Below are positions 8,593 to 16,635 of a stretch of DNA of 64,000 nucleotides, piece after piece. Both the position numbers and the translations under genes were made by a program. The stretch is from Neorhizobium galegae. GTDB taxonomy: Bacteria; Pseudomonadota; Alphaproteobacteria; Rhizobiales; Rhizobiaceae. Where the stretch lies: positions 496,001 to 560,000 of the forward strand of contig NZ_JAGIPH010000001.1 of NCBI RefSeq assembly GCF_017877135.1. The letters run 5' to 3'. The notes under the pieces were generated by a model. The model had not been told where the DNA came from, searched no databases, and was given only the letters and a program-made list of their open reading frames with translations. Position 1 is the first letter of the stretch; each line of letters begins with the position of its first letter.

Positions 8593-9411
8593 TCAGATAA
8601 CCACAATCGGCGTGCCGGCCGGCACCCGCTCGAACAGATCGATGACATCCTGGTTGAGCAGGCGCACGCAGCCGGACGAGGTTGCGCGCCCGACCGATTG
8701 CCAGTCCGGCGTGCCGTGGACGCGGTAGAGCGTGTCCTTGCCATCCTTGAAGATATAGAGCGCCCGGGCGCCGAGCGGATTGTTGAGGCCCGGCATGGCG
8801 CCACCTTCGGCGGCGGCAAACGGGCGAAGATCCGGCTGGCGCGCCACCATCTCGGCCGGCGGCGTCCAGCGCGGCCATTTTGCCTTCCACTGGATGACGC
8901 CGCGTCCCTTCCAGGCAAAGCCGTCGCGGCCAAGGCCGACGCCGTAGCGGATGGCGCGGCCATTCGGCTGCACGAGATAGAGGAAGCGATCCTTCGTATC
9001 GACAACCAGCGTGCCGGGCGCCTCCTGCGACGCATAATCCACCTCCTGGCGCAGATAACGGGCATCGATGCGCGAGAAGGGAATGGCCGGCAGCGTGTGA
9101 CCATCATCCCGGATGGCGGCGTAATAGATGCGGTGCACGGGGTTGGACACCGGCAATCCGTAACTCTGGTGGAACTGCGTCTGGTAAAGCTGGCGTTTCT
9201 GCGGAATGGCCTGCTGTTTCTGTGTCGGCTGCGGCTGCGCTTCCGGCGGCGCGGAGGGATTGTAGAACACCGGTGCGGTTTCCTGCACGAAGACATCCGG
9301 GTTCATGCGGCTGGTATCGGTCACCAGGATGCAGCCCGACAGGCTTGAAGCGCTAAGGAGAAGAAGCGCAAGCGGGGACAGTCGGGCGACACGGCGCAGG
9401 ATCTGGAACAT
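8593..9411 (-). CDS. L,D-transpeptidase (YkuD/ErfK family), lipoprotein
   Basis: A 272-residue enzyme with a clear type II signal: hydrophobic stretch then L-S-G-C27. A Gln/Pro-rich linker (about residues 55-75) precedes the YkuD domain. The catalytic residues His232 (H-G-T) and Cys248 (S-S-G-C-V-R) are present. The blocks G-F-A-W, V-I-Q-W, K-W-P-x-W-T-P-P and N-P-L-G-A-R-A-L-Y-I-F are shared with the paralogue at 7704-8432, which points to tandem duplication. The ATG at 9411 puts the hydrophobic segment right after the positive residues; a start at 9438 is also open. Confidence 0.9.
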   Translation of the reverse strand: MFQILRRVARLSPLALLLLSASSLSGCILVTDTSRMNPDVFVQETAPVFYNPSAPPEAQPQPTQKQQAIPQKRQLYQTQFHQSYGLPVSNPVHRIYYAAIRDDGHTLPAIPFSRIDARYLRQEVDYASQEAPGTLVVDTKDRFLYLVQPNGRAIRYGVGLGRDGFAWKGRGVIQWKAKWPRWTPPAEMVARQPDLRPFAAAEGGAMPGLNNPLGARALYIFKDGKDTLYRVHGTPDWQSVGRATSSGCVRLLNQDVIDLFERVPAGTPIVVI

Positions 9412-9593
9412 GAGAACGAAACTTCCGACAGATGACATCGGCTGCCACCCTGCACGCTGCGGCTGGCGCGAGGCTTTCCATCACTCCGCGGAAGACCTTT
9501 GGCCAAGTGTGGGCAGAAAGTTTCATGCCGCATTCAGGCTTGCCTGCCGGCGCCGGCGGTGAAACAGTCCGCTTCAAAACGGAGGACGACAGC

Positions 9594-10307
9594 ATGAGCG
9601 ATAAGACGGGCGACAAGGTTGCCATCATCACGGCGGGCGGAAGCGGCATGGGTGCGGGGGCGGCGAGAAAACTCGCAGCCGACGGATTCAAGGTTGCCAT
9701 CCTCTCCTCCTCCGGCAAGGGCGAGGCGCTCGCCGCCGAACTCGGCGGCATCGGGGTCACCGGCTCCAACCAGTCGAAGGACGACCTGAAGCGGCTGGTC
9801 GATCTCACCATGGAGCGCTACGGCCGCATCGATGCGCTGATCAACAGCGCAGGCCACGGTCCGCGGGCGCCTCTGCTGGATCTTTCCGACGAGGACTGGC
9901 ATCGCGGCATGGATGTCTATTTCCTGAATGTCGTGCGCCCCACCCGGCTGGTGACGCCGATCATGCAGGCGCAAAAATCCGGCGCCATCGTCAATATCTC
10001 CACGTTTGCCGCCTTCGAGCCGGATCCGGTCTTTCCGACCTCCGGGGTTTTCCGCGCCGGCCTTGCCGCCTATACGAAACTGTTTTCGGACCGCTATGCG
10101 CCCGACAATATCCGCATGAACAATGTGCTGCCGGGCTTTATCGACAGCCTGCCGGAAAAGGCGGACTTCAAGGCACGCATTCCCATGGGCCGCTACGGCA
10201 CGGTGGATGAGGTGAGCGAGCTGATCGCGCTGCTGGCGTCCGACCGCGCCGCCTATATCACCGGGCAGAATATCCGCATCGACGGCGGCATCACCCGCTC
10301 CGTCTGA
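9594..10307 (+). CDS. SDR-superfamily oxidoreductase with atypical active site
   Basis: A 237-residue Rossmann protein. The cofactor loop is T-A-G-G-S-G-M-G (residues 14-21). N-S-A-G near residue 84 and N-I-S near 133 are in the normal SDR positions, and the C-terminal I-T-G-Q-N-I-R-I-D-G-G is typical. The canonical Y-x-x-x-K is missing: the equivalent stretch reads T-S-G-V-F-R-A-G-L. Catalysis must differ, or the protein may not be a standard dehydrogenase. GGAGGA precedes the ATG. Confidence 0.85.
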   Translation: MSDKTGDKVAIITAGGSGMGAGAARKLAADGFKVAILSSSGKGEALAAELGGIGVTGSNQSKDDLKRLVDLTMERYGRIDALINSAGHGPRAPLLDLSDEDWHRGMDVYFLNVVRPTRLVTPIMQAQKSGAIVNISTFAAFEPDPVFPTSGVFRAGLAAYTKLFSDRYAPDNIRMNNVLPGFIDSLPEKADFKARIPMGRYGTVDEVSELIALLASDRAAYITGQNIRIDGGITRSV

Positions 10308-10317
10308 TGGCAGGACC

Positions 10318-10345
10318 GGGCGGGAAATCCCGCCCTCTCCTTTTC
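10318..10345 (+). terminator. Rho-independent terminator after the SDR gene
   Basis: GGGCGGG-AAAT-CCCGCCC is a perfect 7-bp GC stem, followed by TCTCCTTTTCC. It lies 10 bases after the SDR stop codon. Confidence 0.75.
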
Positions 10346-10376
10346 CGCAACGCCGACGCGGAGGCCGGGTGCGATC

Positions 10377-11324
10377 TCAGGCGCCGTGGCTCTTGAAGAA
10401 GCGGATGCTTTCGGCAACGGCCCCCGGCACGACGCCATTATGCGTGCCGGGCAGGATCTTCTTGTCGATGGAGATGCCGGCCGATTGCGCGCGCTCGATG
10501 AAAAGCAGGTGGTTCTGGTCGAACGGTCGCTCCTCGCTGCCGCGCAGAAGCAGCGTCGGGCATTTGAGGCTCGGGGCAAAACACACCGAGGAGCGCATGA
10601 CGAATTCGCGCGGATCATCCCAGTCGAAGCGGATTTCCTTCTCGTAGCGGCCGAAATAGCGCCAGGCATCGACGCCGGCCGACATCGGCGCTGCCGCCTT
10701 GAAGCCGCGCGTCATGGCCGCGAGAAGCGCCAGCGTCCCGCCATTGCTGTGCCCGGCAAGGAAGAAACGGTTCTTGTCGACACCGGGCAGATTTTCGAGG
10801 TAATCGGCGGCCGCCAGCGCATCGGCCGTTTCGTCATAGAAGCCGGAATAATTGCCGGCCTGGCCGTTTTCGCCGCGAAACGACGGCAGCATGGTGACGA
10901 AGCCCGCCTCCGCATAGGCCCGGATCTGCTCCCAGTGTCCATCGCCGGTGGCATTGCCGCCATGCAGGAAGAGCACCGCCGGCTTTAGATCGGCCGACGG
11001 CTCGTAATGCGACACCCAGCCGACCAGCTGCAGCGAGCGATCCGGCCCGCCGGGATAGGTGACGCGGGTGGCGCCGGGCGGTGTACCAAGCGGCGGCGCC
11101 GTTTCGGGCGACGGCCCCTTGCGCAAAAGATTGGTGCGAAAGGCGCGACGCGCCTCACCGTAATCCGTGGCCTCGAGCGGCGGCACCTGAGGGACCGGAA
11201 AGGGCGTATCTATGACCGGCGGCGATGAAGCCGTCTGCGCGCGCGCCCCATGGCTCACCAGGGAAGGCGCAAGGGCTGCGGTGGCACTCAATCCGAAAAT
11301 CATCTGTCGGCGGGAAAACGGCAT
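10377..11324 (-). CDS. Exported alpha/beta hydrolase (dienelactone hydrolase-like)
   Basis: A 315-residue protein. The N-terminus S-R-R-Q-M-I-F-G-L-S-A-T-A-A-L is a twin-arginine signal ending A-R-A near residue 29. The hydrolase fold shows the oxyanion loop L-F-L-H-G-G (about 118-123) and the nucleophile elbow G-H-S193-N-G. An H-N-G motif near the C-terminus probably supplies the catalytic His. A periplasmic esterase or hydrolase is likely; the substrate cannot be told. Confidence 0.85.
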   Translation of the reverse strand: MPFSRRQMIFGLSATAALAPSLVSHGARAQTASSPPVIDTPFPVPQVPPLEATDYGEARRAFRTNLLRKGPSPETAPPLGTPPGATRVTYPGGPDRSLQLVGWVSHYEPSADLKPAVLFLHGGNATGDGHWEQIRAYAEAGFVTMLPSFRGENGQAGNYSGFYDETADALAAADYLENLPGVDKNRFFLAGHSNGGTLALLAAMTRGFKAAAPMSAGVDAWRYFGRYEKEIRFDWDDPREFVMRSSVCFAPSLKCPTLLLRGSEERPFDQNHLLFIERAQSAGISIDKKILPGTHNGVVPGAVAESIRFFKSHGA

Positions 11325-11394
11325 GAAATCACCATGTTGAACACGCTAGGCCGGATCGTAGCATTCACATTTACGCTCGCAAGTCCTTGCCGGA

Positions 11395-13035
11395 TCACGC
11401 TTTCTCGATGGGCGGCGGCTGGGCATCCATCATCGCAATCAACGTCGACAACCGGTCGGCATCGCGGGGCTGTTTGTCGGCGCGAAGCCTTGCGATGCGG
11501 GGAAAGCGCATGGCGACGCCGGATTTGTGGCGCGTCGAGCGGTTGATGCCCTCGAAGGCGACTTCCAGCACGAAGCCGAAATCCGGTTCGGCGCGCACGG
11601 CCCGCACAGGTCCAAACCGTTCCGTCGTATTGTCGCGCACGAATTTGTCGAGCACGTCGAGTTCGGCATCGGTAAAGCCGAAATAGGCCTTGCCCACCGG
11701 CACCAACTGATCGCCCGCCTCGCCTTCAGCCCAGACGCCGAAGGTGAAATCGGAATAATAGCTCGACCGCTTGCCGTGGCCGCGCTGGGCATACATCATG
11801 ACGGCATCGACATTGAACGGATCGCGCTTCCACTTGAACCACGGACCTTTCAGGCGACCGGCCTGATAGACGCTGTCCTTGCGCTTGATCATCACGCCTT
11901 CAACGACCGGATCGGGCGGGGCAAGGCGCAGCCGGTCGAGCGTTTGCCAATCACTGAACGGCACGAGGGCGGACAGATCGAAGCGGTCATGCGGGGCCTT
12001 GTCGATGAGGGCGGACAGGCGTTCGCGCCGGGCAAGAAAGGTCTCGGCCCGGATATCCTCGCCGCCCGCGAACAACAGGTCATAGGCGCGCACGAAGGCC
12101 GGATAATCAGCCAGCATGCGCGCATTCACCGTCTTGCGGTTCAGCCGCTGCTGCAGGTCGGAAAAGCTGCGCGTGGCGCTGTTGGAGCGCGCGGTGCCGC
12201 CGACCAGCAGTTCGCCATCCACGACGCCTTCGAAATTGATCGCCGCGATGACATCGGGAAAGGCGCCAGAAATATCGTCGCCGGAGCGGGAATAGAGTTT
12301 TCGGGTGCCGCCATGGCTCGACATCTGCACGCGGATGCCATCCCATTTCCACTCGGCGGCATAATCGGCCGGATCGAGCTTTTCCAGATCGCCGTCCTCC
12401 ACCGGATTGGCGAGCATGACGGAGTGGAAGATGGCGGGGCTTGCCAGAACCGGCTTCTCCGCCTTGCCCTCCAGCCAGGAAAACAACGAGACGTAGGGCG
12501 GCTCCAGCCCGTGCCAGAGCGTTTCGATTTCGGTGACATCGCGCCCGCTCATCTGCGACAGCGCCTGCTTGGCAAGCCGGGCCGAGACACCGATGCGAAG
12601 CCCGCCGGTTGCAAGTTTCAGGAAGGCAAAGCGGCTGGAATGATCAAGGTGATCGAGCAGATCACGCACGGCGGCGCGCACTTCAGTGCGCCCGAGCGCA
12701 TTCATCCGCGCCACCACGTCGCCGAGCCGCGGCTGGCCGCCTTCCGCCACTTTTTCCTTGGCACCTCCATCCCAGACAAGCGCAATGGTTTCGGCAAGGT
12801 CGCCGACATAATCATAGGAATACTGGAAGAGAACCGGATCGAGCCGCTCCAGCGCCAGTTCCTTCAGGAGCGCCGGTTTGACGCCCTTGAGGTCCAGCGT
12901 TCCGGCAAGCGCAGCAAGACCATAGCCGCGATCCGGATCCGGGGTATCGCGAAAATAATCGGCCAGCAGCGTGAGCTTGCCGTTGCGCGATGGCGTGAGA
13001 ACGAGGCGGTCGAGGAGGGTTGCGAAGGGTTTCAT
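11395..13035 (-). CDS. ATP-dependent DNA ligase (cisplatin damage response type)
   Basis: A 546-residue ligase. An N-terminal helical DNA-binding domain (about 1-190) precedes the adenylation domain with motif I E-W-K230-W-D-G-I-R. E-G-V-M-I-K and W-F-K-W-K-R follow as motifs IV and V, and then an OB domain. It seals nicks using ATP, in addition to the essential NAD ligase elsewhere. It lies downstream of the MBL exonuclease gene on the same strand. That pairing is the conserved ligase-associated DNA-damage-response locus of alphaproteobacteria, although here a 247-bp gap with a family A repeat separates them. The usual helicase and PdeM partners are not adjacent. Confidence 0.93.
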   Translation of the reverse strand: MKPFATLLDRLVLTPSRNGKLTLLADYFRDTPDPDRGYGLAALAGTLDLKGVKPALLKELALERLDPVLFQYSYDYVGDLAETIALVWDGGAKEKVAEGGQPRLGDVVARMNALGRTEVRAAVRDLLDHLDHSSRFAFLKLATGGLRIGVSARLAKQALSQMSGRDVTEIETLWHGLEPPYVSLFSWLEGKAEKPVLASPAIFHSVMLANPVEDGDLEKLDPADYAAEWKWDGIRVQMSSHGGTRKLYSRSGDDISGAFPDVIAAINFEGVVDGELLVGGTARSNSATRSFSDLQQRLNRKTVNARMLADYPAFVRAYDLLFAGGEDIRAETFLARRERLSALIDKAPHDRFDLSALVPFSDWQTLDRLRLAPPDPVVEGVMIKRKDSVYQAGRLKGPWFKWKRDPFNVDAVMMYAQRGHGKRSSYYSDFTFGVWAEGEAGDQLVPVGKAYFGFTDAELDVLDKFVRDNTTERFGPVRAVRAEPDFGFVLEVAFEGINRSTRHKSGVAMRFPRIARLRADKQPRDADRLSTLIAMMDAQPPPIEKA

Positions 13036-13100
13036 GGGCGCCTCCGGGTGGCGATGGCCGGCGACGGGAGGCGTTGGGAGATGTGAGCGCGAGAAAGATT

Positions 13101-13261
13101 GCCCCTCACCCTAACCCTCTCCCCGCACGCGGGGAGAGGGGATGCGTTGTGCCTAAGGAAAAGTCTTCTCCTGCAAAGAGCGGTGCTGGAGAAACACGGT
13201 GCGGCATATCCCCTTCTCCCCGTCAAAACGGGGAGAAGGTGCCGGCAGGCGGATGAGGGGC
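13101..13261. repeat. Family A core repeat (no terminator flanks)
   Basis: About 161 bp between ligase and exonuclease. Outer arms CCCCTCACCC and GGATGAGGGG enclose the hairpins CTCTCCCCGCACGCGGGGAG and CTTCTCCCCGTCAAAACGGG. These are the two core hairpins of the family A elements at 7400 and 54348, but the outer CAAAGTC and GGTTTGTCAGCA parts and end hairpins are missing. Confidence 0.8.
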
Positions 13262-13282
13262 CAAGCCGAACCAGATGCATCC

Positions 13283-14293
13283 TCAATCCCCCTCATCCTC
13301 GTAGCCCACCAGATGCAGCGGCTTGGCGGCGATGCCCTGCATGTCGCACCAGCGCACCAGCGCTTCCTCGCGCCCATGCGTCACCCACACTTCGGAAGGG
13401 GCGATTTCGGTGATGGTATCGAGAAGTTCCGGCCAGTCGCAATGGTCGGAAATGACCAGCGGCAGTTCCACGCCGCCCTGCTTTGCCCTTTGCCGCACCA
13501 TCATCCAGCCGGAGGCAAACGAGATCAGCGGTTCGTTGAAGCGGCGCGCCCAGCGATCCTGGAAGGCCGATGGCGGGCCGACGACGATGGCGCCATGGAA
13601 GGCGGAAGGATTGCTCTTTTCGAGAGTTGCCGGGCGAAGCTCGCCAAGGTCGATCCCTTGGGCCCCATAATAATCGCAGAGCTTTTGCAGCGCGCCGTGG
13701 ATGAAGATCGGCCGGTCATAGCCACAGTCGCGGATGAGGCGGATCACGCGCTGCGCCTTGCCGAGCGCATAGGCGCCGACCATGTGCGTGCGCTCGGGAA
13801 ACTGCAGAAGCGAGGCGAGCAGCTTTTTCGTCTCGGCCTTCGGGTCCGGGTGGTGGAAGACCGGCAGTCCAAAGGTCGCTTCGGTGATGAAGACATCGCA
13901 GGCGACGGGCTCGAAGGGCGCACAGGTCGGGTCGATGCCGCGCTTGTAATCGCCAGACACGACGATGCGCAGGCCATCCTTTTCGAGCGCGATCTGTGCC
14001 GAGCCCAGCACGTGGCCGGCCGGATGAAAGGTGACCGCAACACCGTTGACGTCGATCGCCTCTCCGAAGGCTGCGGCCTGCTCGGCGCCTGTAAAATCGC
14101 TGCCGTAGCGCAGCGCCATGATATCGAGCGTCTGGCGGGTGGCAAGCACATGGCCGTGGCCTGAGCGGGCATGGTCGGAATGGCCGTGGGTGACGAGCGC
14201 CCGCTCGACCGGGCGCACCGGATCGACATAAAACTGGCCGGGCGGGCAAAAAAGCCCAGCCGGTGTGGGGTGAAGGAGCGCCTCGGGTTTCAT
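13283..14293 (-). CDS. Ligase-associated DNA damage response exonuclease (MBL fold)
   Basis: A 336-residue metallo-beta-lactamase/beta-CASP-type nuclease. The metal-binding motif H36-G-H-S-D-H41 is intact, and S-G-D-Y-K-R at about 153-158 gives a further metal ligand. These proteins resemble SNM1/Artemis-type nucleases and are consistently found with the LigC-like ligase, as here. It probably processes damaged or cross-linked DNA ends before ligation. Confidence 0.9.
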   Translation of the reverse strand: MKPEALLHPTPAGLFCPPGQFYVDPVRPVERALVTHGHSDHARSGHGHVLATRQTLDIMALRYGSDFTGAEQAAAFGEAIDVNGVAVTFHPAGHVLGSAQIALEKDGLRIVVSGDYKRGIDPTCAPFEPVACDVFITEATFGLPVFHHPDPKAETKKLLASLLQFPERTHMVGAYALGKAQRVIRLIRDCGYDRPIFIHGALQKLCDYYGAQGIDLGELRPATLEKSNPSAFHGAIVVGPPSAFQDRWARRFNEPLISFASGWMMVRQRAKQGGVELPLVISDHCDWPELLDTITEIAPSEVWVTHGREEALVRWCDMQGIAAKPLHLVGYEDEGD

Positions 14294-14341
14294 GCCTTCA
14301 AAGATAGGCGCAAATTGCCCGAGGAAAAGAAGCGGCGCGGC

Positions 14342-15850
14342 TTATCCAGCGCGTTTCGCATCCGCCGTCGGCAGGCGCACCGGCTTCAGCATCAGGGCGG
14401 CGATGAGGCCGACGGCTGCAAAGCCGGCCGCGGTCAGGAACATCGGCTCGAAGGCCTGGCCATAGGCGGTGGCAATCGCAGCGCGTGCCGCCTGCGGCAG
14501 CGCCGATAGCTGGTCGGGCGTCATGGCGCTGGGATTGCTAACGCCCTCCACCTGAACGCCTTCCATATGCGCCGCAATGACCGCGCCATAGACCGAGATC
14601 GCAATGGCGGCACCGCCCATGCGCGTCAGCGTCACCGCGCCGGTGGCCGAGCCCATGTCAGCCCGCGGCACGGAATTCTGCACGCCGATGATCGGGGCCT
14701 GCTGGCCAAGGCCGACGGCAAGCCCCTGGAACAGCAGCACCAGCGCCACCAGCCAGAGCGGGGTTGCTGCGGAAAACTGTGAGAACACGACAAGCATCGC
14801 AACATTGAGGATGAGGCCCGCCACGCAGAAGGGCTTGTAACGCCCATGGCGGGAAATGATGCGCCCGGCCGACAGCGAGCCGACGACCATGCCGCCGGTG
14901 ACGGCAATGAAGAACAGGCCGGCATGGGTGGGCGACAGGCCGCCCGTCGTCTGCAGGAAGAGCGCGAAATAGTTGACCATGCCGATCGCCACCCCGCCGG
15001 TCATCAGCGACACGATGAGAAACAGCGAAAACGTGCTGTCCCTGAACAGGCGAAGCGGAATGATCGGTTCCGGCGCGCGCCGTTCAACCACGATCCAGGA
15101 CAGGATTGCAGCGACCCCGATCGCAAGCACCGTCAGGCTCTGCCAGGAGACGAGCGAGCCGAACAGCGACAGGCCGTCGGTCAGGAGCACCACGGCGGTG
15201 CTGGCCATCGCCAGAAGCACGGCGCCGAGATAATCGATCTTCGGCTGGCGGGCAGGCCGGCGGTTGGGCAACAGGAAGATGAGACCGGCCAGCACGAACA
15301 GTCCGATCGGCAGGTTGATCAGAAAGATCGAACGCCAACCGAAGAGATCGCTCATCGTGCCGCCGATGAGCGGCCCGACACTGCCCGACGCCATGATGAC
15401 GAGGCTGGAATAGCTCTGGTAGCGGGCGCGCTCGCGCGGCTCGAAGAGATCCGCATTGACGGCAAAGATCGACACCATGATGCCGCCGCCCCCGAGCCCC
15501 TGGAAGACGCGCGCGGCAATCAGCGAATTCATCGACCAGGCAAAGCCGCACAGCGCCGATCCGATGGTGAAGATGGTGACGGCCGCGATCATCACGTATT
15601 TGCGGCCGAACAGATCGCCGAGCTTGCCATAGACCGGCATGACGGCCGAGGTGGCAAGCAGGAAGGCCGAGCCGACCCAGCCAAACCGCTCGAAGGCGCC
15701 GAACTCGCCGACAATGGTCGGCAGCGCGGTGGAGACGATCTGGTTGTCCAGCGTTGCCATGAACATGGCCGTCATCAGAAAAAGAAAGAGGGTCAACCGC
15801 AGGCGCTTGTCTGTGACGAGCGGTTGCGGGGCTTGCAGCGGCATATCCAT
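14342..15850 (-). CDS. MFS multidrug efflux transporter (DHA2, 14 TM)
   Basis: A 502-residue transporter of the drug:H+ antiporter-2 family. Signature motif A, G-K-L-G-D-L-F-G-R-K, is near residue 80 and about 14 hydrophobic helices follow. The start at 15850 has AGGAA upstream; the frame is open further to 15901. A divergent MarR gene suggests substrate-induced derepression. A TTGACA for this gene overlaps the TATAAT of the MarR gene. Confidence 0.9.
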   Translation of the reverse strand: MDMPLQAPQPLVTDKRLRLTLFLFLMTAMFMATLDNQIVSTALPTIVGEFGAFERFGWVGSAFLLATSAVMPVYGKLGDLFGRKYVMIAAVTIFTIGSALCGFAWSMNSLIAARVFQGLGGGGIMVSIFAVNADLFEPRERARYQSYSSLVIMASGSVGPLIGGTMSDLFGWRSIFLINLPIGLFVLAGLIFLLPNRRPARQPKIDYLGAVLLAMASTAVVLLTDGLSLFGSLVSWQSLTVLAIGVAAILSWIVVERRAPEPIIPLRLFRDSTFSLFLIVSLMTGGVAIGMVNYFALFLQTTGGLSPTHAGLFFIAVTGGMVVGSLSAGRIISRHGRYKPFCVAGLILNVAMLVVFSQFSAATPLWLVALVLLFQGLAVGLGQQAPIIGVQNSVPRADMGSATGAVTLTRMGGAAIAISVYGAVIAAHMEGVQVEGVSNPSAMTPDQLSALPQAARAAIATAYGQAFEPMFLTAAGFAAVGLIAALMLKPVRLPTADAKRAG

Positions 15851-15968
15851 GGGGCGTTCCTGGGCGGCAGTCGTAAGGCAGGGGCGACGGGATGTCGTCA
15901 TGGCACGCAGCCAGCCATGGGGCTGGCCACTGTGGTCCTGCGCTGCGCAAATTCATGTGCTTTTAGCA

Positions 15969-15980
15969 TATAATTGTCAA
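15969..15980. promoter_or_regulatory. Overlapping divergent promoter elements, MFS and MarR genes
   Basis: On the + strand TATAAT (15969-15974) lies 33 bases before an ATG of the MarR gene. Directly adjoining it, on the - strand, is a perfect TTGACA (15975-15980) facing the MFS gene. One bound MarR dimer could block both. The matching -35 of marR and -10 of the MFS gene are not convincing. Confidence 0.4.
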
Positions 15981-16043
15981 CCGCAGATTTTTGATGAGGG
16001 CATGTGCTTGAATGCGGGCAGACATCTGATATACGACAAACCC

Positions 16044-16583
16044 ATGACGCAGGATCACGCCACACTCGAGCCACTGGAGCTCTCAGAAGACATCGCCCGC
16101 ATCGGGCACAGCATGTCGATGATGCGCGTGATGATGGGCCGCCGGGTGATCGGCCGCATGGCAATTGCCCGTGCCGCTCCCGGCATAGACCTGTCGCAGC
16201 TCGATATCCTCGACGCCGTCAATCGCATCACGTCAGACGGCGGTGAGCCGACCGTCGGCGCCATTGCAGAGGCCATGCGCATAGACCCCTCGCGCGGCAG
16301 CCGGCTGGTGGCGGAACTGGTGACGCGCGGTCTTCTGAAACGCGACGCCTCGCAGGAGGATGGCCGCCGTTCGCTGATCCTGCTCACACCGTCGGGTGCG
16401 GCCGTGCTCGCCGAAATCCGCGCTGTAAAACATTCCATTATCGAATCGGCGACCGCTGACTGGTCGGCGGAGGAACGCACCATCTTCGGCGAGCTGTTCG
16501 AACGCTTCATCGCCGGCTTCTACCAGGCCGCGCAGGGCACGGACCGCAGCGAGTGCGAGGAGACGGTGCAGGCCGCCTCCTGA
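16044..16583 (+). CDS. MarR-family transcriptional regulator
   Basis: A 179-residue protein with a MarR winged-helix core. The recognition helix region reads P-S-R-G-S-R-L-V-A-E-L-V and is followed by the wing D-G-R-R-S-L-I-L-L-T, the family hallmark. It is divergent from the MFS efflux gene, so it probably represses the pump until a ligand binds. An alternative ATG at 16002 has GAGGG very close upstream; the start is uncertain by 14 codons. Confidence 0.9.
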   Translation: MTQDHATLEPLELSEDIARIGHSMSMMRVMMGRRVIGRMAIARAAPGIDLSQLDILDAVNRITSDGGEPTVGAIAEAMRIDPSRGSRLVAELVTRGLLKRDASQEDGRRSLILLTPSGAAVLAEIRAVKHSIIESATADWSAEERTIFGELFERFIAGFYQAAQGTDRSECEETVQAAS

Positions 16584-16635
16584 CCCGACGGGGATTGCCG
16601 TCGTGCAATAGGCCAGCGGGAGCCGGCCCACGCCC

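Noticed and set aside
15639-16043. A long N-terminal extension of the MarR gene
   Set aside because: It would run antisense through the MFS gene start and the shared promoter region; the MarR domain begins after 16044.
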